Source: Pseudidiomarina piscicola (GTDB lineage Bacteria > Pseudomonadota > Gammaproteobacteria > Enterobacterales > Alteromonadaceae). From it: 64,000 bases of DNA. Made by a program: the position numbers and the translations under genes. The stretch spans positions 1 to 64,000 of the forward strand of contig NZ_CADCXY010000002.1 of NCBI RefSeq assembly GCF_902806985.1, in the 5' to 3' direction. Every line of letters begins with the position of its first letter. The stretch's first letter is position 1. Shown piece by piece: positions 51,992-61,781 of this stretch. The notes beneath the pieces were generated by a model that ran no database searches, was not told the DNA's origin, and was given only the letters and a program-made list of their open reading frames with translations.

Positions 51992-54432
51992 TTCAAATTG
52001 TTCACGAAGCGTTGGTGGAACTCGGCTGTTGGCTGCGGCTTTGCAAATAAATAGCCTTGTAACACCATCGCTTTATCTTTGCCGGCTAGGTAATCGGCCT
52101 GGGCTTTGGTCTCGACGCCTTCGGCAACAGTTCTAAAACCTAAGTTCGTGGCGATCGCAATAATCGAATCAATAATTGCACGTTGGCTTGGGTCATCAAT
52201 GCTTTGCACAAAAGCTTTGTCTATTTTTAGCTCTTGCAAAGGCAGTTTTCGTAAATAGGCCAACGACGAATAACCGGTACCGAAATCATCGATTGAAAAT
52301 GCCACTCCGCGCTTTTGCAACGCTTGCATTTTGTCCTTGATGTCAGCGGTATTATCAACAAATAAGTTTTCGGTAACTTCAAGTATCAAGCGTGATGCAT
52401 CCGCACCCGAGTGTGCTAAGTGACGCTCCACCTGTTCGACAAAACCATATTTTCGGAAATGCCGCGGGCTAATGTTAATAGCAAGGGTCAACGGTTCGGG
52501 TAGCTTGCTCAATTCAATCAACGCCTGGCTAATAACCCAGTCGCCAATATCGGCAATAAGGTCTGTCTGCTCTGCAATGCCAATAAACTCCGCCGGTGAA
52601 ATAAGACCACGTTCCGGGTGTTGCCAACGAATTAAGGCTTCCGCGCCAAGCAAGCTACCAGTGGTCGACATTTGCGCTTGCAGGTAGAGCCTTAGGTCGC
52701 CACTATCGATAGCGGCGCGCAGTTCACGCTCTATTTCAAAGCGATGCTCAAGCTCTGTGCTGTAGCTGACGTCGTACACTGCAGTCTGGTTACCACCATT
52801 GGCTTTCGCCGTATGCACAGCTGTCTCTGCATGGCGAATAATAGTATCCGCTGACTCGGCCGATTCTGGGTAGACGATAATACCCGCACTGGCGGTAATC
52901 GATACCTTTTCACCCTGTATTAACATCGAGTCGTTAAGTATCGCTAAGGTTTCAGCGACCACCTGTTTTGCCTGTCGCAAAAGATCTTTCCGAGAACCTC
53001 TGCGCGGTGGTAAAACGAGCGCGAACTTATCGCTATCAAGGTTGGCAATATAGCTATTATTAATTTGCACGCCCTGGTGGCGTAGGCGGTCCGCCGTTTC
53101 CTTCAACACAAGATCACCAAAGGCAAAACCGCGAACATCATTTAACCGCTGCAAACCGTCAAGGTCAAACAGCGCAACGATACCAAACTGCTTGGCTTCG
53201 GCTTTTTCTAAAAGTCGTGCTAAGTGCTGGTTGCAACTCACTCGATTCGGTAACTCGGTAAGTGGATTGTAGTAGGCTAAGTATTCAAGCTTGGCCTCTG
53301 CCTCAACCCGTTGGGTGATATTGAGTTTACTTGCTAGATATTTTGTCACTCGGCCCTTTTGATCGCGCAGGGGAGAGATGGTTGCCCACTCACGGAACTC
53401 CTTGCCGTCTTTGGTACGATTATAAAGCTCGCCGCGCCAAGTTTTACCTTGTTGCAAGCACTGCCATAACTGTTGATAGTCTTTCGCTGGGGTTCGCCCA
53501 GACGCCAGTAGACGCGGGTTCTTGCCCTTCACTTCAGCACTGGAATAGCCGGTAACCTCAGTAAAGGCCGGGTTTACATAGGTTATGTTACCGGCCAAAT
53601 CGGTCATCATAATGCTTTCACTGGCCTGCTCTACCGCGGCCGATAATTGCCGAAGCTTGTTCTCGCGTTGCTGCCGTTCTCGCACTGATAACCGCAGCTT
53701 ATAACCTAGCATGGCAAACTCATTGGGCACTCTCATCGGTAGCTGTTTACTATCAACGACACCTGTGCGACCAAACTGATTCATTGCTGCCAGCAACTGT
53801 TTTGCCGGTATGACCGCCCAACGTTGAAGCCCAAACCAGAGCAGAATGCCAGCACCGACCACAGCCACGAACATAAACACTAACGGTAACCAAGGCACCG
53901 TATTCAATTGGTACCATGCCGGCGCGTGCAGATACTCGGCGATCAATAAATTCGGTGTTGGTTGCTGGGAAAAAGTGAATTGCTCAAGAATTGGCACAAT
54001 AGCTACGAAGTGCTGATGTTGTGGATGGAACACAATCATCGAAGCCCCCGTTTCGGCGGCCTTTTGTAGTTGCCCGGGCTCTACTTCGTTAAGCAGTGTC
54101 GTCAATGTGCCCGCAAGAAGGTTCGGCTGATACACCGCAATCAATTCCTTACTGGGAGTGATAATTGCCGCGTTACTGATGCGTGGATGCACATGCAATT
54201 CACTTATTAACTCATCGATAGCGACCTGACGCTGGTAAAAGTACATACGATTAAACGAACCTTGCGCAACGGTCAGCCCACTACGCAATTCTATTTCAGC
54301 ATTAACACGAGCTTCTTGCTGTTGCGCTTCAATTAGGAAATAAGCAAGCCCGGCGACCATCACCGTAAGGACACCGACGACTAATGCTGTTACCTGCACA
54401 CTTAGGTGCTGCCACCAGGAGAGTGTTCTCAT
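51988..54432 (-). CDS. Membrane-bound PAS-GGDEF-EAL protein, probable c-di-GMP phosphodiesterase
   Basis: The 814-residue protein has two membrane helices (about 11-35 and 180-202) bracketing a 145-residue periplasmic sensor region, a HAMP-like linker, a PAS domain (about 262-375), a GGDEF domain (385-550) whose signature is degenerate (DSDKF at 466-470) and an EAL domain (565-805) with intact EAL (598-600), NISPRHF and DDFGTGYSSL. It should hydrolyse c-di-GMP, with the GGDEF part at most binding GTP. It overlaps the upstream lipoprotein gene by four bases, pointing to a joint sensor. It takes a place near ssb where mshH/csrD lies in Vibrio, but the domain order differs. Confidence 0.88.
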   Translation of the reverse strand: MRTLSWWQHLSVQVTALVVGVLTVMVAGLAYFLIEAQQQEARVNAEIELRSGLTVAQGSFNRMYFYQRQVAIDELISELHVHPRISNAAIITPSKELIAVYQPNLLAGTLTTLLNEVEPGQLQKAAETGASMIVFHPQHQHFVAIVPILEQFTFSQQPTPNLLIAEYLHAPAWYQLNTVPWLPLVFMFVAVVGAGILLWFGLQRWAVIPAKQLLAAMNQFGRTGVVDSKQLPMRVPNEFAMLGYKLRLSVRERQQRENKLRQLSAAVEQASESIMMTDLAGNITYVNPAFTEVTGYSSAEVKGKNPRLLASGRTPAKDYQQLWQCLQQGKTWRGELYNRTKDGKEFREWATISPLRDQKGRVTKYLASKLNITQRVEAEAKLEYLAYYNPLTELPNRVSCNQHLARLLEKAEAKQFGIVALFDLDGLQRLNDVRGFAFGDLVLKETADRLRHQGVQINNSYIANLDSDKFALVLPPRRGSRKDLLRQAKQVVAETLAILNDSMLIQGEKVSITASAGIIVYPESAESADTIIRHAETAVHTAKANGGNQTAVYDVSYSTELEHRFEIERELRAAIDSGDLRLYLQAQMSTTGSLLGAEALIRWQHPERGLISPAEFIGIAEQTDLIADIGDWVISQALIELSKLPEPLTLAINISPRHFRKYGFVEQVERHLAHSGADASRLILEVTENLFVDNTADIKDKMQALQKRGVAFSIDDFGTGYSSLAYLRKLPLQELKIDKAFVQSIDDPSQRAIIDSIIAIATNLGFRTVAEGVETKAQADYLAGKDKAMVLQGYLFAKPQPTAEFHQRFVNNLN

Positions 54433-55367
54433 AATGCTTGTTCGACTATGTTTGGACAGGCGCCGAGCACCGCAGCTTGCTGAGCCGCACCGGTTGCTTC
54501 ATAAGCGGCAATTGCCTTGGGCATGTCTTCCTGCAATAGCTGACGAAACGCTTGTTGCTGTTCAGCGGAGGTCACAAACTCGATAGTATCGAGAGCCTTC
54601 GCAAGTTGCTCTGAGTTATAATTGCTGAGCTTTTGAAGCCCTTGCATAAAGTCTGCATCGTCGCCGGCTAAACGCTTTAATGTTTGCGGCCACGTGCGCT
54701 CTCTGAAATCACTCACTAAAGGTTCAAAAAGCTGCCACCGTGTTCGGTCCACTAAGAGTACATTTGTGACATGCATGGTCGGATGGCTCGAGTCAAAAAT
54801 GACCTTCGCGCCGCGATGTCGCAACGGTTCAATAAAAGGCTCATAGGTAACAATTAAATCAACCTTATGCCCTGTCCAAGCAGCTGCTTGTTGTTGCGGC
54901 TGAAGCGCCTGTATCTCGATGCGTTCTTGGCTCACGCCGTGATGCTGCAACCACTGATTTAAAACGTACCGAGCTAAGTGGCTATCTTCCATACCGACAC
55001 GAATCGTGTCCTGTGAGTCCACCTGCCAATCGTGTCTCGCCAAAATTGCATCGGCCCCAATTGAGCGGGCGGTGATCATGGCAATGCAGTAGCTGTTTTC
55101 CGAAAGGGTGTTGAGGCTAAGCGCATTACTTAACGACAAAAACGCCCCTGCCGCCGCCTTGTTGCTAAGCATTCGCGATAAGCTTGAGTCCGACACTAAG
55201 CGTATGATTTTTAAGTTATCTGGCAGGCTTGCCGGTGCAACGACACTAGTGTTGATAATTGGCGCTGTACCCAGCCATGGATTACTAATTAAAACCATGG
55301 GTCGGGGAGCTGGATCGCAGCCAGCGAGGAGTATAGCTACGGCTGCAAGGAGGTACCGAACAAGCAT
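54429..55367 (-). CDS. Periplasmic-binding-protein-like lipoprotein (SsuA/THI5-like), sensor partner
   Basis: This 312-residue protein has a lipobox LLAGC with Cys17, followed by Asp18, which is the classical inner-membrane retention signal. The mature part resembles substrate-binding proteins of the nitrate/sulfonate/thiamine-precursor type (NMT1/SsuA). No ABC permease or ATPase gene is nearby; the only partner is the overlapping PAS-GGDEF-EAL gene. I infer that it reports ligand binding to the periplasmic loop of that protein. The ligand is unknown. Confidence 0.78.
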   Translation of the reverse strand: MLVRYLLAAVAILLAGCDPAPRPMVLISNPWLGTAPIINTSVVAPASLPDNLKIIRLVSDSSLSRMLSNKAAAGAFLSLSNALSLNTLSENSYCIAMITARSIGADAILARHDWQVDSQDTIRVGMEDSHLARYVLNQWLQHHGVSQERIEIQALQPQQQAAAWTGHKVDLIVTYEPFIEPLRHRGAKVIFDSSHPTMHVTNVLLVDRTRWQLFEPLVSDFRERTWPQTLKRLAGDDADFMQGLQKLSNYNSEQLAKALDTIEFVTSAEQQQAFRQLLQEDMPKAIAAYEATGAAQQAAVLGACPNIVEQAL

Positions 55368-55435
55368 TGAGTATCGCTCTTTGAATTAGAGGAGTTTATC
55401 TATGCTTTAGTTTAGCAGTTTTAAAGAGATACTAA

Positions 55436-55462
55436 AGAAAAACCCTATAAATTATAGGGTTT
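55436..55462 (-). terminator. Rho-independent terminator after ssb
   Basis: AAACCCTAT (55440-55448) and ATAGGGTTT (55454-55462) form a perfect stem around a short A/T loop, and on the minus strand it is followed by TTTTCTTT. It lies 46 bases beyond the ssb stop. The rest of 55368-55507 carries only the upstream region of the lipoprotein gene. Confidence 0.75.
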
Positions 55463-55507
55463 ATTCTAAGACTAGTAACTTGTGTGACGCTTTTATCTTT
55501 GTATTCC

Positions 55508-56065
55508 TTAGAAAGGAATGTCGTCATCGAACTCTTGGTCTGGCGTAAAAGGTTGCGGCTCAGGCTGTTGCGCTGGTTGCTGACGTTGTTGCTGCTGGCC
55601 CGACTGTTGCATCGGCTGCTGGCCTTGTGGCTGGGCTTGTTGCGGCTGCGCCTGACGCTGCGGCTGTTGCTGTTGCCCACCCTGCTGGTATTGACCACCA
55701 CCGTAGTTGCCTTGCCCGCTACCGGGACGACCGTCGAGCATTTGCATTTCGTTGATAACGATCTCAGTGGTGTAACGTTCAACACCATCCTGACCTTGCC
55801 ACTTACGCGTCTGCAAGCGCCCTTCAACGTAAACTTTCGAACCCTTCTTAAGATACTCACCCGCAATTTCAGCTAAGCGACGGTAAGCCACACAACGGTG
55901 CCACTCGGTTTGCTCGCGCGGCTCGCCGGTTTGCTTGTCTTTCCACGTTTCACTGGTGGCAATCGACAGGTTAGCAATCGCGGTATTGTTTTGCGTATAA
56001 CGAACTTCTGGATCGGCACCTAAGTTGCCGATAAGTATAACTTTATTAATGCCACGACTGGCCAT
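55508..56065 (-). CDS. ssb: Single-stranded DNA-binding protein
   Basis: The 185-residue protein has the OB-fold DNA-binding domain (1-108, starting [16 protein letters not shown]), a Gln/Pro/Gly-rich intrinsically disordered linker (about 115-175) and the acidic tip DDDIPF that recruits RecQ, PriA, exonuclease I and other partners. Its place close to uvrA is widely conserved. The linker DNA is low complexity with CAG/CAA-type codons. Confidence 0.97.
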   Translation of the reverse strand: MASRGINKVILIGNLGADPEVRYTQNNTAIANLSIATSETWKDKQTGEPREQTEWHRCVAYRRLAEIAGEYLKKGSKVYVEGRLQTRKWQGQDGVERYTTEIVINEMQMLDGRPGSGQGNYGGGQYQQGGQQQQPQRQAQPQQAQPQGQQPMQQSGQQQQRQQPAQQPEPQPFTPDQEFDDDIPF

Positions 56066-56083
56066 GCCCTGCTCCTATCTTAT

Positions 56084-57466
56084 CTATTGGTACGACGCTA
56101 CCAGCGCCGTAATCACTTGTTCATTGTAATCGGTTTTGTGAACTTTTAAATAGGCAGTTTTCTCACTTCCTACAATTCGTACTTCTTCGACACCCTCAGC
56201 CGTTGCCAACGCATCTGCCAGCTGTTGCTGTTCTTCGGAATTTAGTTCGCGCAATTTAAAGCTAACATTTTGCCATTGAGGGGGTGGATTCATGCCAATA
56301 CTTATCGCTAGCCAACAGACGAGCAGCACAACGCTAAACCAAACAACGCCGGCCAAACCAAAGGATTGCAGTAAACTACCGCCGGCGAGCCCGCCCACAA
56401 ACGCCCCAGCAAATTGTGCTGTCGCATAGACGCCACTGGCACTGCCTTTGCGCCCAGCAGGCGCGAAGCGGGTTAAACTTGAAGGTAAGGTGGCTTCAAG
56501 AAAGTTAAATCCGGTAAAAAAGAGGATAATCGCCAAACTATAAATCAGCCAGCTACCTTGTGCCCATCCGATAATGCCTACGGCAACAATAATGCAGACA
56601 ATTGCCACACGGAAAAATTGCGGTTGTTTTCGCTTTTTCTCGGCAACAATCAACATCGGAATCATAAATGCAAATGAAGCGATGAGTGTCGGTAGGTAAA
56701 GCCAAGCATGACTTTCACTGGCGAGACCGCCCTGCACTAACTGCGTCGGGACTACCACAAAGAAGGCAGTCAATAAGCAATGCAAGATAAACACGCCACC
56801 GTTGAGCCGTGCCAGTTGCGGGTGCTTAGCGATTTGCCCTAGCTCGGCCAAGTTCGGCAGTAAGTCACCACGCGCAGCCCGTACTTCAACTTTGGGAATT
56901 GCCAAAGCAAATACCAGTAGCCCAAATGCGGCACTTACCGCGGTAAAAATAAACAGCCCTGATAAACCTATATGTTGACCTAGCAAGGGACCCAGCACTA
57001 ATGCTAAGGCAAACGATAGACCAATACACATACCGATCATGGCCATTACTTTTGGCCGCTGAGAGTCGCGCGTAATGTCTGCCGCAAGCGCTAGTATCGC
57101 TGCGGCGATGGCGCCCATACCTTGCAACGCACGGCCAATCACAACGCCGGTTAGACTGTCAGCATAAGCAGCGACTAAGCTACCGATAATAAACACCACT
57201 AGTCCGCCGATGATCACCGGCCGTCGGCCTATTTTGTCCGACAACATCCCCATCGGAATTTGCAGTAGCGCTTGCGTAAGGCCGTAGGCTCCTATCGCCA
57301 GCCCCACTAAAAGTGGCGTATAGTCAGGATAATTTTTTCCATAGATCGCCATCACCGGCATGATCAAAAACAGCCCTAGCATCCGTAAACCAAATACGGC
57401 AGCTAAAGCACCCGATGCACGGCGTTCTACGGTAGTAAGACGTTGATCGTTCGAAGACTTAGGCAT
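56084..57466 (-). CDS. MFS transporter, YajR type, with C-terminal regulatory domain
   Basis: The 460-residue protein has 12 membrane helices, the MFS motif A variant GMLSDKIGRRPVI in loop 2-3, and a C-terminal ferredoxin-like domain (about 395-460) characteristic of YajR, the YAM domain. The substrate is unknown; YajR relatives are assumed to be drug or metabolite exporters. It lies 19 bases upstream of ssb and may be co-transcribed with it, and is divergent from uvrA. Confidence 0.86.
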   Translation of the reverse strand: MPKSSNDQRLTTVERRASGALAAVFGLRMLGLFLIMPVMAIYGKNYPDYTPLLVGLAIGAYGLTQALLQIPMGMLSDKIGRRPVIIGGLVVFIIGSLVAAYADSLTGVVIGRALQGMGAIAAAILALAADITRDSQRPKVMAMIGMCIGLSFALALVLGPLLGQHIGLSGLFIFTAVSAAFGLLVFALAIPKVEVRAARGDLLPNLAELGQIAKHPQLARLNGGVFILHCLLTAFFVVVPTQLVQGGLASESHAWLYLPTLIASFAFMIPMLIVAEKKRKQPQFFRVAIVCIIVAVGIIGWAQGSWLIYSLAIILFFTGFNFLEATLPSSLTRFAPAGRKGSASGVYATAQFAGAFVGGLAGGSLLQSFGLAGVVWFSVVLLVCWLAISIGMNPPPQWQNVSFKLRELNSEEQQQLADALATAEGVEEVRIVGSEKTAYLKVHKTDYNEQVITALVASYQ

Positions 57467-57502
57467 CTATCTCTCAGCGTTGCTAGAAAAATTCGATGGT
57501 GA

Positions 57503-57533
57503 TTGTACCAGAAGGTGGTCACTGTGCGATAAT
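57503..57533 (+). promoter_or_regulatory. Candidate uvrA promoter with extended -10
   Basis: TTGTAC at 57503-57508 and GATAAT at 57528-57533, the latter preceded by TGC (extended -10), lie about 41 bases before the uvrA ATG. The 19-base spacing is long, so the extended -10 probably matters most. No convincing LexA box was found. Confidence 0.35.
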
Positions 57534-57573
57534 ACTCGATTCATTTTCGCCAACGGAGTTACAGGTTACAACT

Positions 57574-60399
57574 ATGGACTTTATTGAAGTACGCGGCGCT
57601 CGCACCCATAACTTAAAGAATCTGCAGCTGACAATGCCTCGCGATAAGCTCATCGTGATCACCGGCCTCTCAGGCTCGGGAAAATCGTCGTTGGCGTTTG
57701 ATACGCTTTACGCTGAAGGCCAACGTCGGTATGTCGAATCGCTTTCGGCCTATGCTAGACAGTTTTTATCGTTAATGGAAAAACCCGACGTGGATAGCAT
57801 CGAGGGCTTATCTCCAGCGATTTCGATTGAACAAAAATCGACCTCGCATAACCCGCGCTCAACCGTTGGTACCATTACCGAAATCTACGATTACCTGCGT
57901 TTAATGTTTGCCCGCGTGGGCGAACCACGCTGCCCAGTCCACCATGAACCACTGGCTGCACAAACTGTGTCACAGATGGTTGACCAAGTACTCGAGCTAC
58001 CTGAGGGTGAAAAGCTGATGCTGTTGGCACCGATCATTCAAGATCGTAAAGGTGAGCATACAAAAGTACTTGATAACCTGGCGGCGCAGGGCTTTATTCG
58101 CGCACGCATTGACGGGGAGCTATGTGACTTAAGCGATCCACCCGCACTGGAGCTACAAAAAAAGCATACCATTGAGGTTGTGGTTGACCGTATTAAAGTA
58201 CGTGAAGGCATCGAGTTGCGTTTAGCTGAGTCGTTTGAAACTGCTCTTGAGTTAAGCGGTGGCACTGCCATAGCTGCGCCCCTCGATGCAGACTCCACGC
58301 TCGAAGCCATGGTGTTCTCGGCCAACTTTGCATGCCCACAGTGTGGCTACAGCATGCAGGAACTTGAACCTCGGTTGTTCTCGTTTAACAACCCGGCCGG
58401 TGCCTGTAGTTCCTGTGACGGTTTAGGTATTGAACAGTTTTTTGACCCGCAACGCGTCATCAATAATGGTGAATTAAGTTTAACCGGTGGCGCCATTCGA
58501 GGCTGGGACAAACGTAACTTTTATTATTATCAGATGCTACAGTCGCTGGCGAAGCACTATGGTTTTGATCTTAACCAGCCCTTCAACGCCTTGAGTGAAG
58601 AGCACCGTAAATTCATTCTATACGGTAGTGGTCGTGAAGAAATCGAATTTAGCTATATGAACGATCGTGGTGATCGCGTAGTTCGTAAGCATACGTTCGA
58701 GGGCATCATTCCCAATATGCAACGTCGCTACCGGGAAACCGACTCGACCGCGGTTCGCGAAGAGCTTTCAAAATACCTCGCCGCGCAACCTTGTAAAAGC
58801 TGTGGCGGCGCACGGTTGCGCGAAGAAGCTCGTAACGTCTTCGTCAACAACACCACGCTGCCCGAAGTGGTCGAGCAGTCGATCGGTGCGGCACTTGAGT
58901 TTTTCGAAGGCTTGGAGCTCGATGGCCAACGTGCGCAAATCGCTGAAAAGATCCTGAAAGAAATTAACGACCGACTAGGTTTCTTGGTCAACGTAGGGCT
59001 TAATTATTTAAGCCTCTCGCGTAGTGCCGAAACCCTCTCTGGCGGCGAAGCCCAACGCATTCGTCTGGCGAGTCAAATTGGTGCCGGCTTAGTGGGTGTG
59101 ATGTATGTGCTTGATGAACCCTCCATTGGTTTACATCAACGCGACAATGAGCGCTTATTGAATACACTGACGCGGCTGCGCGACCTTGGCAATACCGTGA
59201 TTGTGGTCGAGCACGATGAAGACGCTATACGTGCAGCAGACCATGTGATTGATATCGGCCCTGGCGCGGGCGTGCATGGAGGTGAGATTGTCGCCCAAGG
59301 CAGCATCGACGATATCCTCGCAAGTGAGCGCTCGCTTACCGCGGACTACCTGTCGGGCCGTAAGGAAATTGCGATTCCCCAACAACGCCATCAAGCCACC
59401 GACAAATGGCTGACATTGAGTGGCGCCTCCGCGAATAACCTCAAAGACGTTACTTTGAAGCTACCTATCGGTTTGATGTCCTGTGTGACGGGTGTGTCGG
59501 GCTCAGGTAAGTCGACCCTCATTAACGACACGTTATTCCGGATCGCCCATCGTGACCTGAACAAAGCAACAGCGATCGAACCGGCGCCGTATAGCGACAT
59601 TGATGGCATGCAGTACCTCGATAAAGTGGTGGATATTGATCAAAGCCCTATCGGCCGTACGCCGCGCTCGAACCCAGCCACTTACACCGGTATTTTCACG
59701 CCTATTCGCGAATTGTTTTCAGGTACGGAAGAAGCACGCTCGCGTGGTTACAAGCCGGGCCGCTTTAGTTTTAACGTGCGCGGTGGCCGCTGTGAAGCGT
59801 GCCAAGGCGATGGGATGATCAAGGTAGAAATGCACTTTTTACCCGATGTTTATGTGCCTTGTGATATTTGTAAAGGTAAGCGCTACAACCGCGAAACCTT
59901 GGAAATTAAATACAAAGGCAAAAGCATTCATGAAGTACTCGATATGACCATCGAAGATGCTCATGAATTCTTTGCCCCTGTGCCTGCAATTGCACGTAAA
60001 TTACAAACCCTAATGGATGTTGGCCTCAGCTACGTGCGTTTAGGGCAGTCCGCAACCACCTTGTCGGGCGGTGAAGCCCAGCGGGTTAAGTTATCCCGTG
60101 AACTGTCAAAACGTGACACCGGTAAAACGCTCTATATTTTAGACGAGCCGACCACGGGTCTTCACTTTCATGATATTCAACAGTTGTTGGCGGTACTCCA
60201 TCGCCTGCGTGACCATGGCAATACCGTGGTGATTATCGAACACAACCTCGATGTCATTAAAACCGCTGACTGGATTGTCGATTTAGGCCCTGAGGGTGGC
60301 GCCGGTGGCGGTGAAATTCTCACCGAAGGCACGCCAGAGACCATTGCAAAAAGCGATCGTTCACATACTGCAAGGTTCCTCGCGCCTATGCTAAAGTGA
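57574..60399 (+). CDS. uvrA: Excinuclease ABC subunit A
   Basis: The 941-residue protein is the damage-recognition subunit of nucleotide excision repair. Two ABC modules are evident: Walker A GLSGSGKS (31-38) and GVSGSGKST (about 640), two LSGGEAQR signatures, and zinc fingers with CPQC...CSSC and CEAC...CDIC. Length and sequence are close to E. coli UvrA (940). The ATG at 57574 ([13 protein letters not shown]) is the family start; the 26-residue upstream extension is not. glsA follows after four bases. Confidence 0.98.
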   Translation: MDFIEVRGARTHNLKNLQLTMPRDKLIVITGLSGSGKSSLAFDTLYAEGQRRYVESLSAYARQFLSLMEKPDVDSIEGLSPAISIEQKSTSHNPRSTVGTITEIYDYLRLMFARVGEPRCPVHHEPLAAQTVSQMVDQVLELPEGEKLMLLAPIIQDRKGEHTKVLDNLAAQGFIRARIDGELCDLSDPPALELQKKHTIEVVVDRIKVREGIELRLAESFETALELSGGTAIAAPLDADSTLEAMVFSANFACPQCGYSMQELEPRLFSFNNPAGACSSCDGLGIEQFFDPQRVINNGELSLTGGAIRGWDKRNFYYYQMLQSLAKHYGFDLNQPFNALSEEHRKFILYGSGREEIEFSYMNDRGDRVVRKHTFEGIIPNMQRRYRETDSTAVREELSKYLAAQPCKSCGGARLREEARNVFVNNTTLPEVVEQSIGAALEFFEGLELDGQRAQIAEKILKEINDRLGFLVNVGLNYLSLSRSAETLSGGEAQRIRLASQIGAGLVGVMYVLDEPSIGLHQRDNERLLNTLTRLRDLGNTVIVVEHDEDAIRAADHVIDIGPGAGVHGGEIVAQGSIDDILASERSLTADYLSGRKEIAIPQQRHQATDKWLTLSGASANNLKDVTLKLPIGLMSCVTGVSGSGKSTLINDTLFRIAHRDLNKATAIEPAPYSDIDGMQYLDKVVDIDQSPIGRTPRSNPATYTGIFTPIRELFSGTEEARSRGYKPGRFSFNVRGGRCEACQGDGMIKVEMHFLPDVYVPCDICKGKRYNRETLEIKYKGKSIHEVLDMTIEDAHEFFAPVPAIARKLQTLMDVGLSYVRLGQSATTLSGGEAQRVKLSRELSKRDTGKTLYILDEPTTGLHFHDIQQLLAVLHRLRDHGNTVVIIEHNLDVIKTADWIVDLGPEGGAGGGEILTEGTPETIAKSDRSHTARFLAPMLK

Positions 60400-60403
60400 A
60401 GCT

Positions 60404-61360
60404 ATGACACATGATGTGATTAGCGGTGGGCAGCCGATTCATGCCCCAGACAACCTTAAGCCCCTGTTGCAGGACATCCTGCAACAGGCGCAGTCTGTTC
60501 ACGATGGTAAGGTGGCCGACTATATTCCGGCGCTTGCCCAAGTAAAACCAGATTATTGCGCCCTTACGGTCGCGACGTTAGATGGTCGCGTTACCTCAGT
60601 GGGTGATACCGATACCCCATTTTCAATTCAGTCCATTTCAAAAATATTTGGCTTAATGCTAGCGATGGAGCGCGTCGGTGAGTCTTTGTGGGAACGGGTG
60701 CAAATGGAGCCCTCGGGGCAGCCGTTTAACTCTATTGTTCAGCTTGAGTGGGAACGCGGAATACCACGGAACCCAATGATCAATGCCGGTGCTATTTTGG
60801 TGAGCGATGTCTTGGTTAGCCATTACTCGGCCAGTAAGTCGGCGGTTCTAAGCATGGTGCGTGGGCTCTGTAATAGCGGCAATGTATGCGTTGATAGCCA
60901 AGTACACGACTCCGAACGCGAACACGGTGCGCGCAATGCCGCCCTAGCCTATCTGATGAAAAGCTTTGGTAATATCGAAGCCGATGTGGAAGAAGTGTTA
61001 GACCACTACTTCTGGCAATGCGCCCTAACCATGACCACCGAAGAGCTTGCACGTAGCCTAGCTTTCCTTGCAAATCGGGGAAAATGCCCTCACAGCGGCC
61101 AGCAAATCACCTCTCATCGCGATGCCCAGCGCATCAATGCCTTGTTAAGTACCAGTGGCATGTACGACCAATCAGGGCAGTTTGCATTTACCGTAGGACT
61201 TCCTGCCAAAAGTGGCGTCGGCGGAGGTATTGTTGCCATCGTACCTGATTACGGTGTAATTGCGGCGTGGTCGCCACCGCTGAATAGCTTTGGGAACTCG
61301 GCGAAGGGAATGGCGATGATTCGTAACTTAGCAAATCAACTCGGCTTGAGTGTATATTAA
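60404..61360 (+). CDS. glsA: Glutaminase A
   Basis: A 318-residue serine-dependent glutaminase of the beta-lactamase fold, which hydrolyses glutamine to glutamate and ammonia. The catalytic Ser77-x-x-Lys80 lies in QSISK, and NPMINAGAI, SxxN-type and GGG(I/V) motifs (VGGGIVAIVP) are present. It follows uvrA by four bases and is probably co-transcribed. Its TAA stop at 61358-61360 is the first three bases of the repeat array. Confidence 0.96.
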   Translation: MTHDVISGGQPIHAPDNLKPLLQDILQQAQSVHDGKVADYIPALAQVKPDYCALTVATLDGRVTSVGDTDTPFSIQSISKIFGLMLAMERVGESLWERVQMEPSGQPFNSIVQLEWERGIPRNPMINAGAILVSDVLVSHYSASKSAVLSMVRGLCNSGNVCVDSQVHDSEREHGARNAALAYLMKSFGNIEADVEEVLDHYFWQCALTMTTEELARSLAFLANRGKCPHSGQQITSHRDAQRINALLSTSGMYDQSGQFAFTVGLPAKSGVGGGIVAIVPDYGVIAAWSPPLNSFGNSAKGMAMIRNLANQLGLSVY

Positions 61361-61457
61361 GAGCAAGAGCGATGTTGGATGTTTGATGTTCGCTGTTTGT
61401 TGAAAGCTAAGAGCAAGAGCGATGTTGGATGTTTGATGTTCGCTGTTTGTTGAAAGC
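61358..61457. repeat. Two perfect 50-base direct repeats of forward heptamers behind glsA
   Basis: A 50-base unit occurs at 61358-61407 and again at 61408-61457, with a degraded third copy to about 61490. Inside each unit the heptamers GATGTTG, GATGTTT, GATGTTC, GCTGTTT follow without gaps, flanked by GAGCAAGAGC and TTGAAAGC. The first copy begins with the glsA stop codon. Confidence 0.93.
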
Positions 61458-61486
61458 TAAGAGCAAAGGCGCTGTTGGTTTTTGAT

Positions 61487-61780
61487 TTTTCAAACAGCGA
61501 ACATCTAATAGCAAACATCGCTTTCGTTTTTGGTCTTTTCAAACAGCAAACATCGAACATCAAACATCGCTTTCGTTTTTGGTCTTTTCAAACAGCGAAC
61601 ATCTAATAGCAAACATCGCTTTCGGTTTTGGTCTTTTCAAACAGCGAACAGCGAATAGCAAACATCGCTTTCGGTTTTGGTCTTTTCAAACAGCGAACAT
61701 CTAATAGCAAACATCGCTTTCATTTTTGGTCTTTTCAAACAGCGAACATCTAATAGCAAACATCGCTTTCGTTTTAGGAT
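61487..61780. repeat. Six 49-base direct repeats of inverted heptamers before tuf
   Basis: TTTTC boxes at 61487, 61536, 61585, 61634, 61683 and 61732 mark six copies with an exact 49-base period. On the minus strand each copy reads as heptamers GATGTTT, GCTATTA, GATGTTC, GCTGTTT followed by GAAAAGACC. Orientation is opposite to 61358-61457, and 61435-61449 pairs perfectly with 61491-61505 (15 bases). The stretch 61361-61780 holds no gene. Confidence 0.95.
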
Positions 61781-61781
61781 C

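Noticed and set aside
51988-54432. Orthologue of mshH/csrD
   Set aside because: The position near ssb and the msh locus is suggestive, but the PAS domain, intact EAL motif and overlapping lipoprotein gene differ from CsrD, whose EAL and GGDEF motifs are degenerate.
57522-57537. Possible LexA (SOS) box upstream of uvrA
   Set aside because: CTGT is followed after eight bases by ACTC, not ACAG; half of the site is missing, so SOS control cannot be claimed.
61358-61780. CRISPR-like array of regularly spaced direct repeats
   Set aside because: There are no unique spacers; the 49- and 50-base units repeat end to end and are made of a 7-base motif, and no cas gene is nearby.
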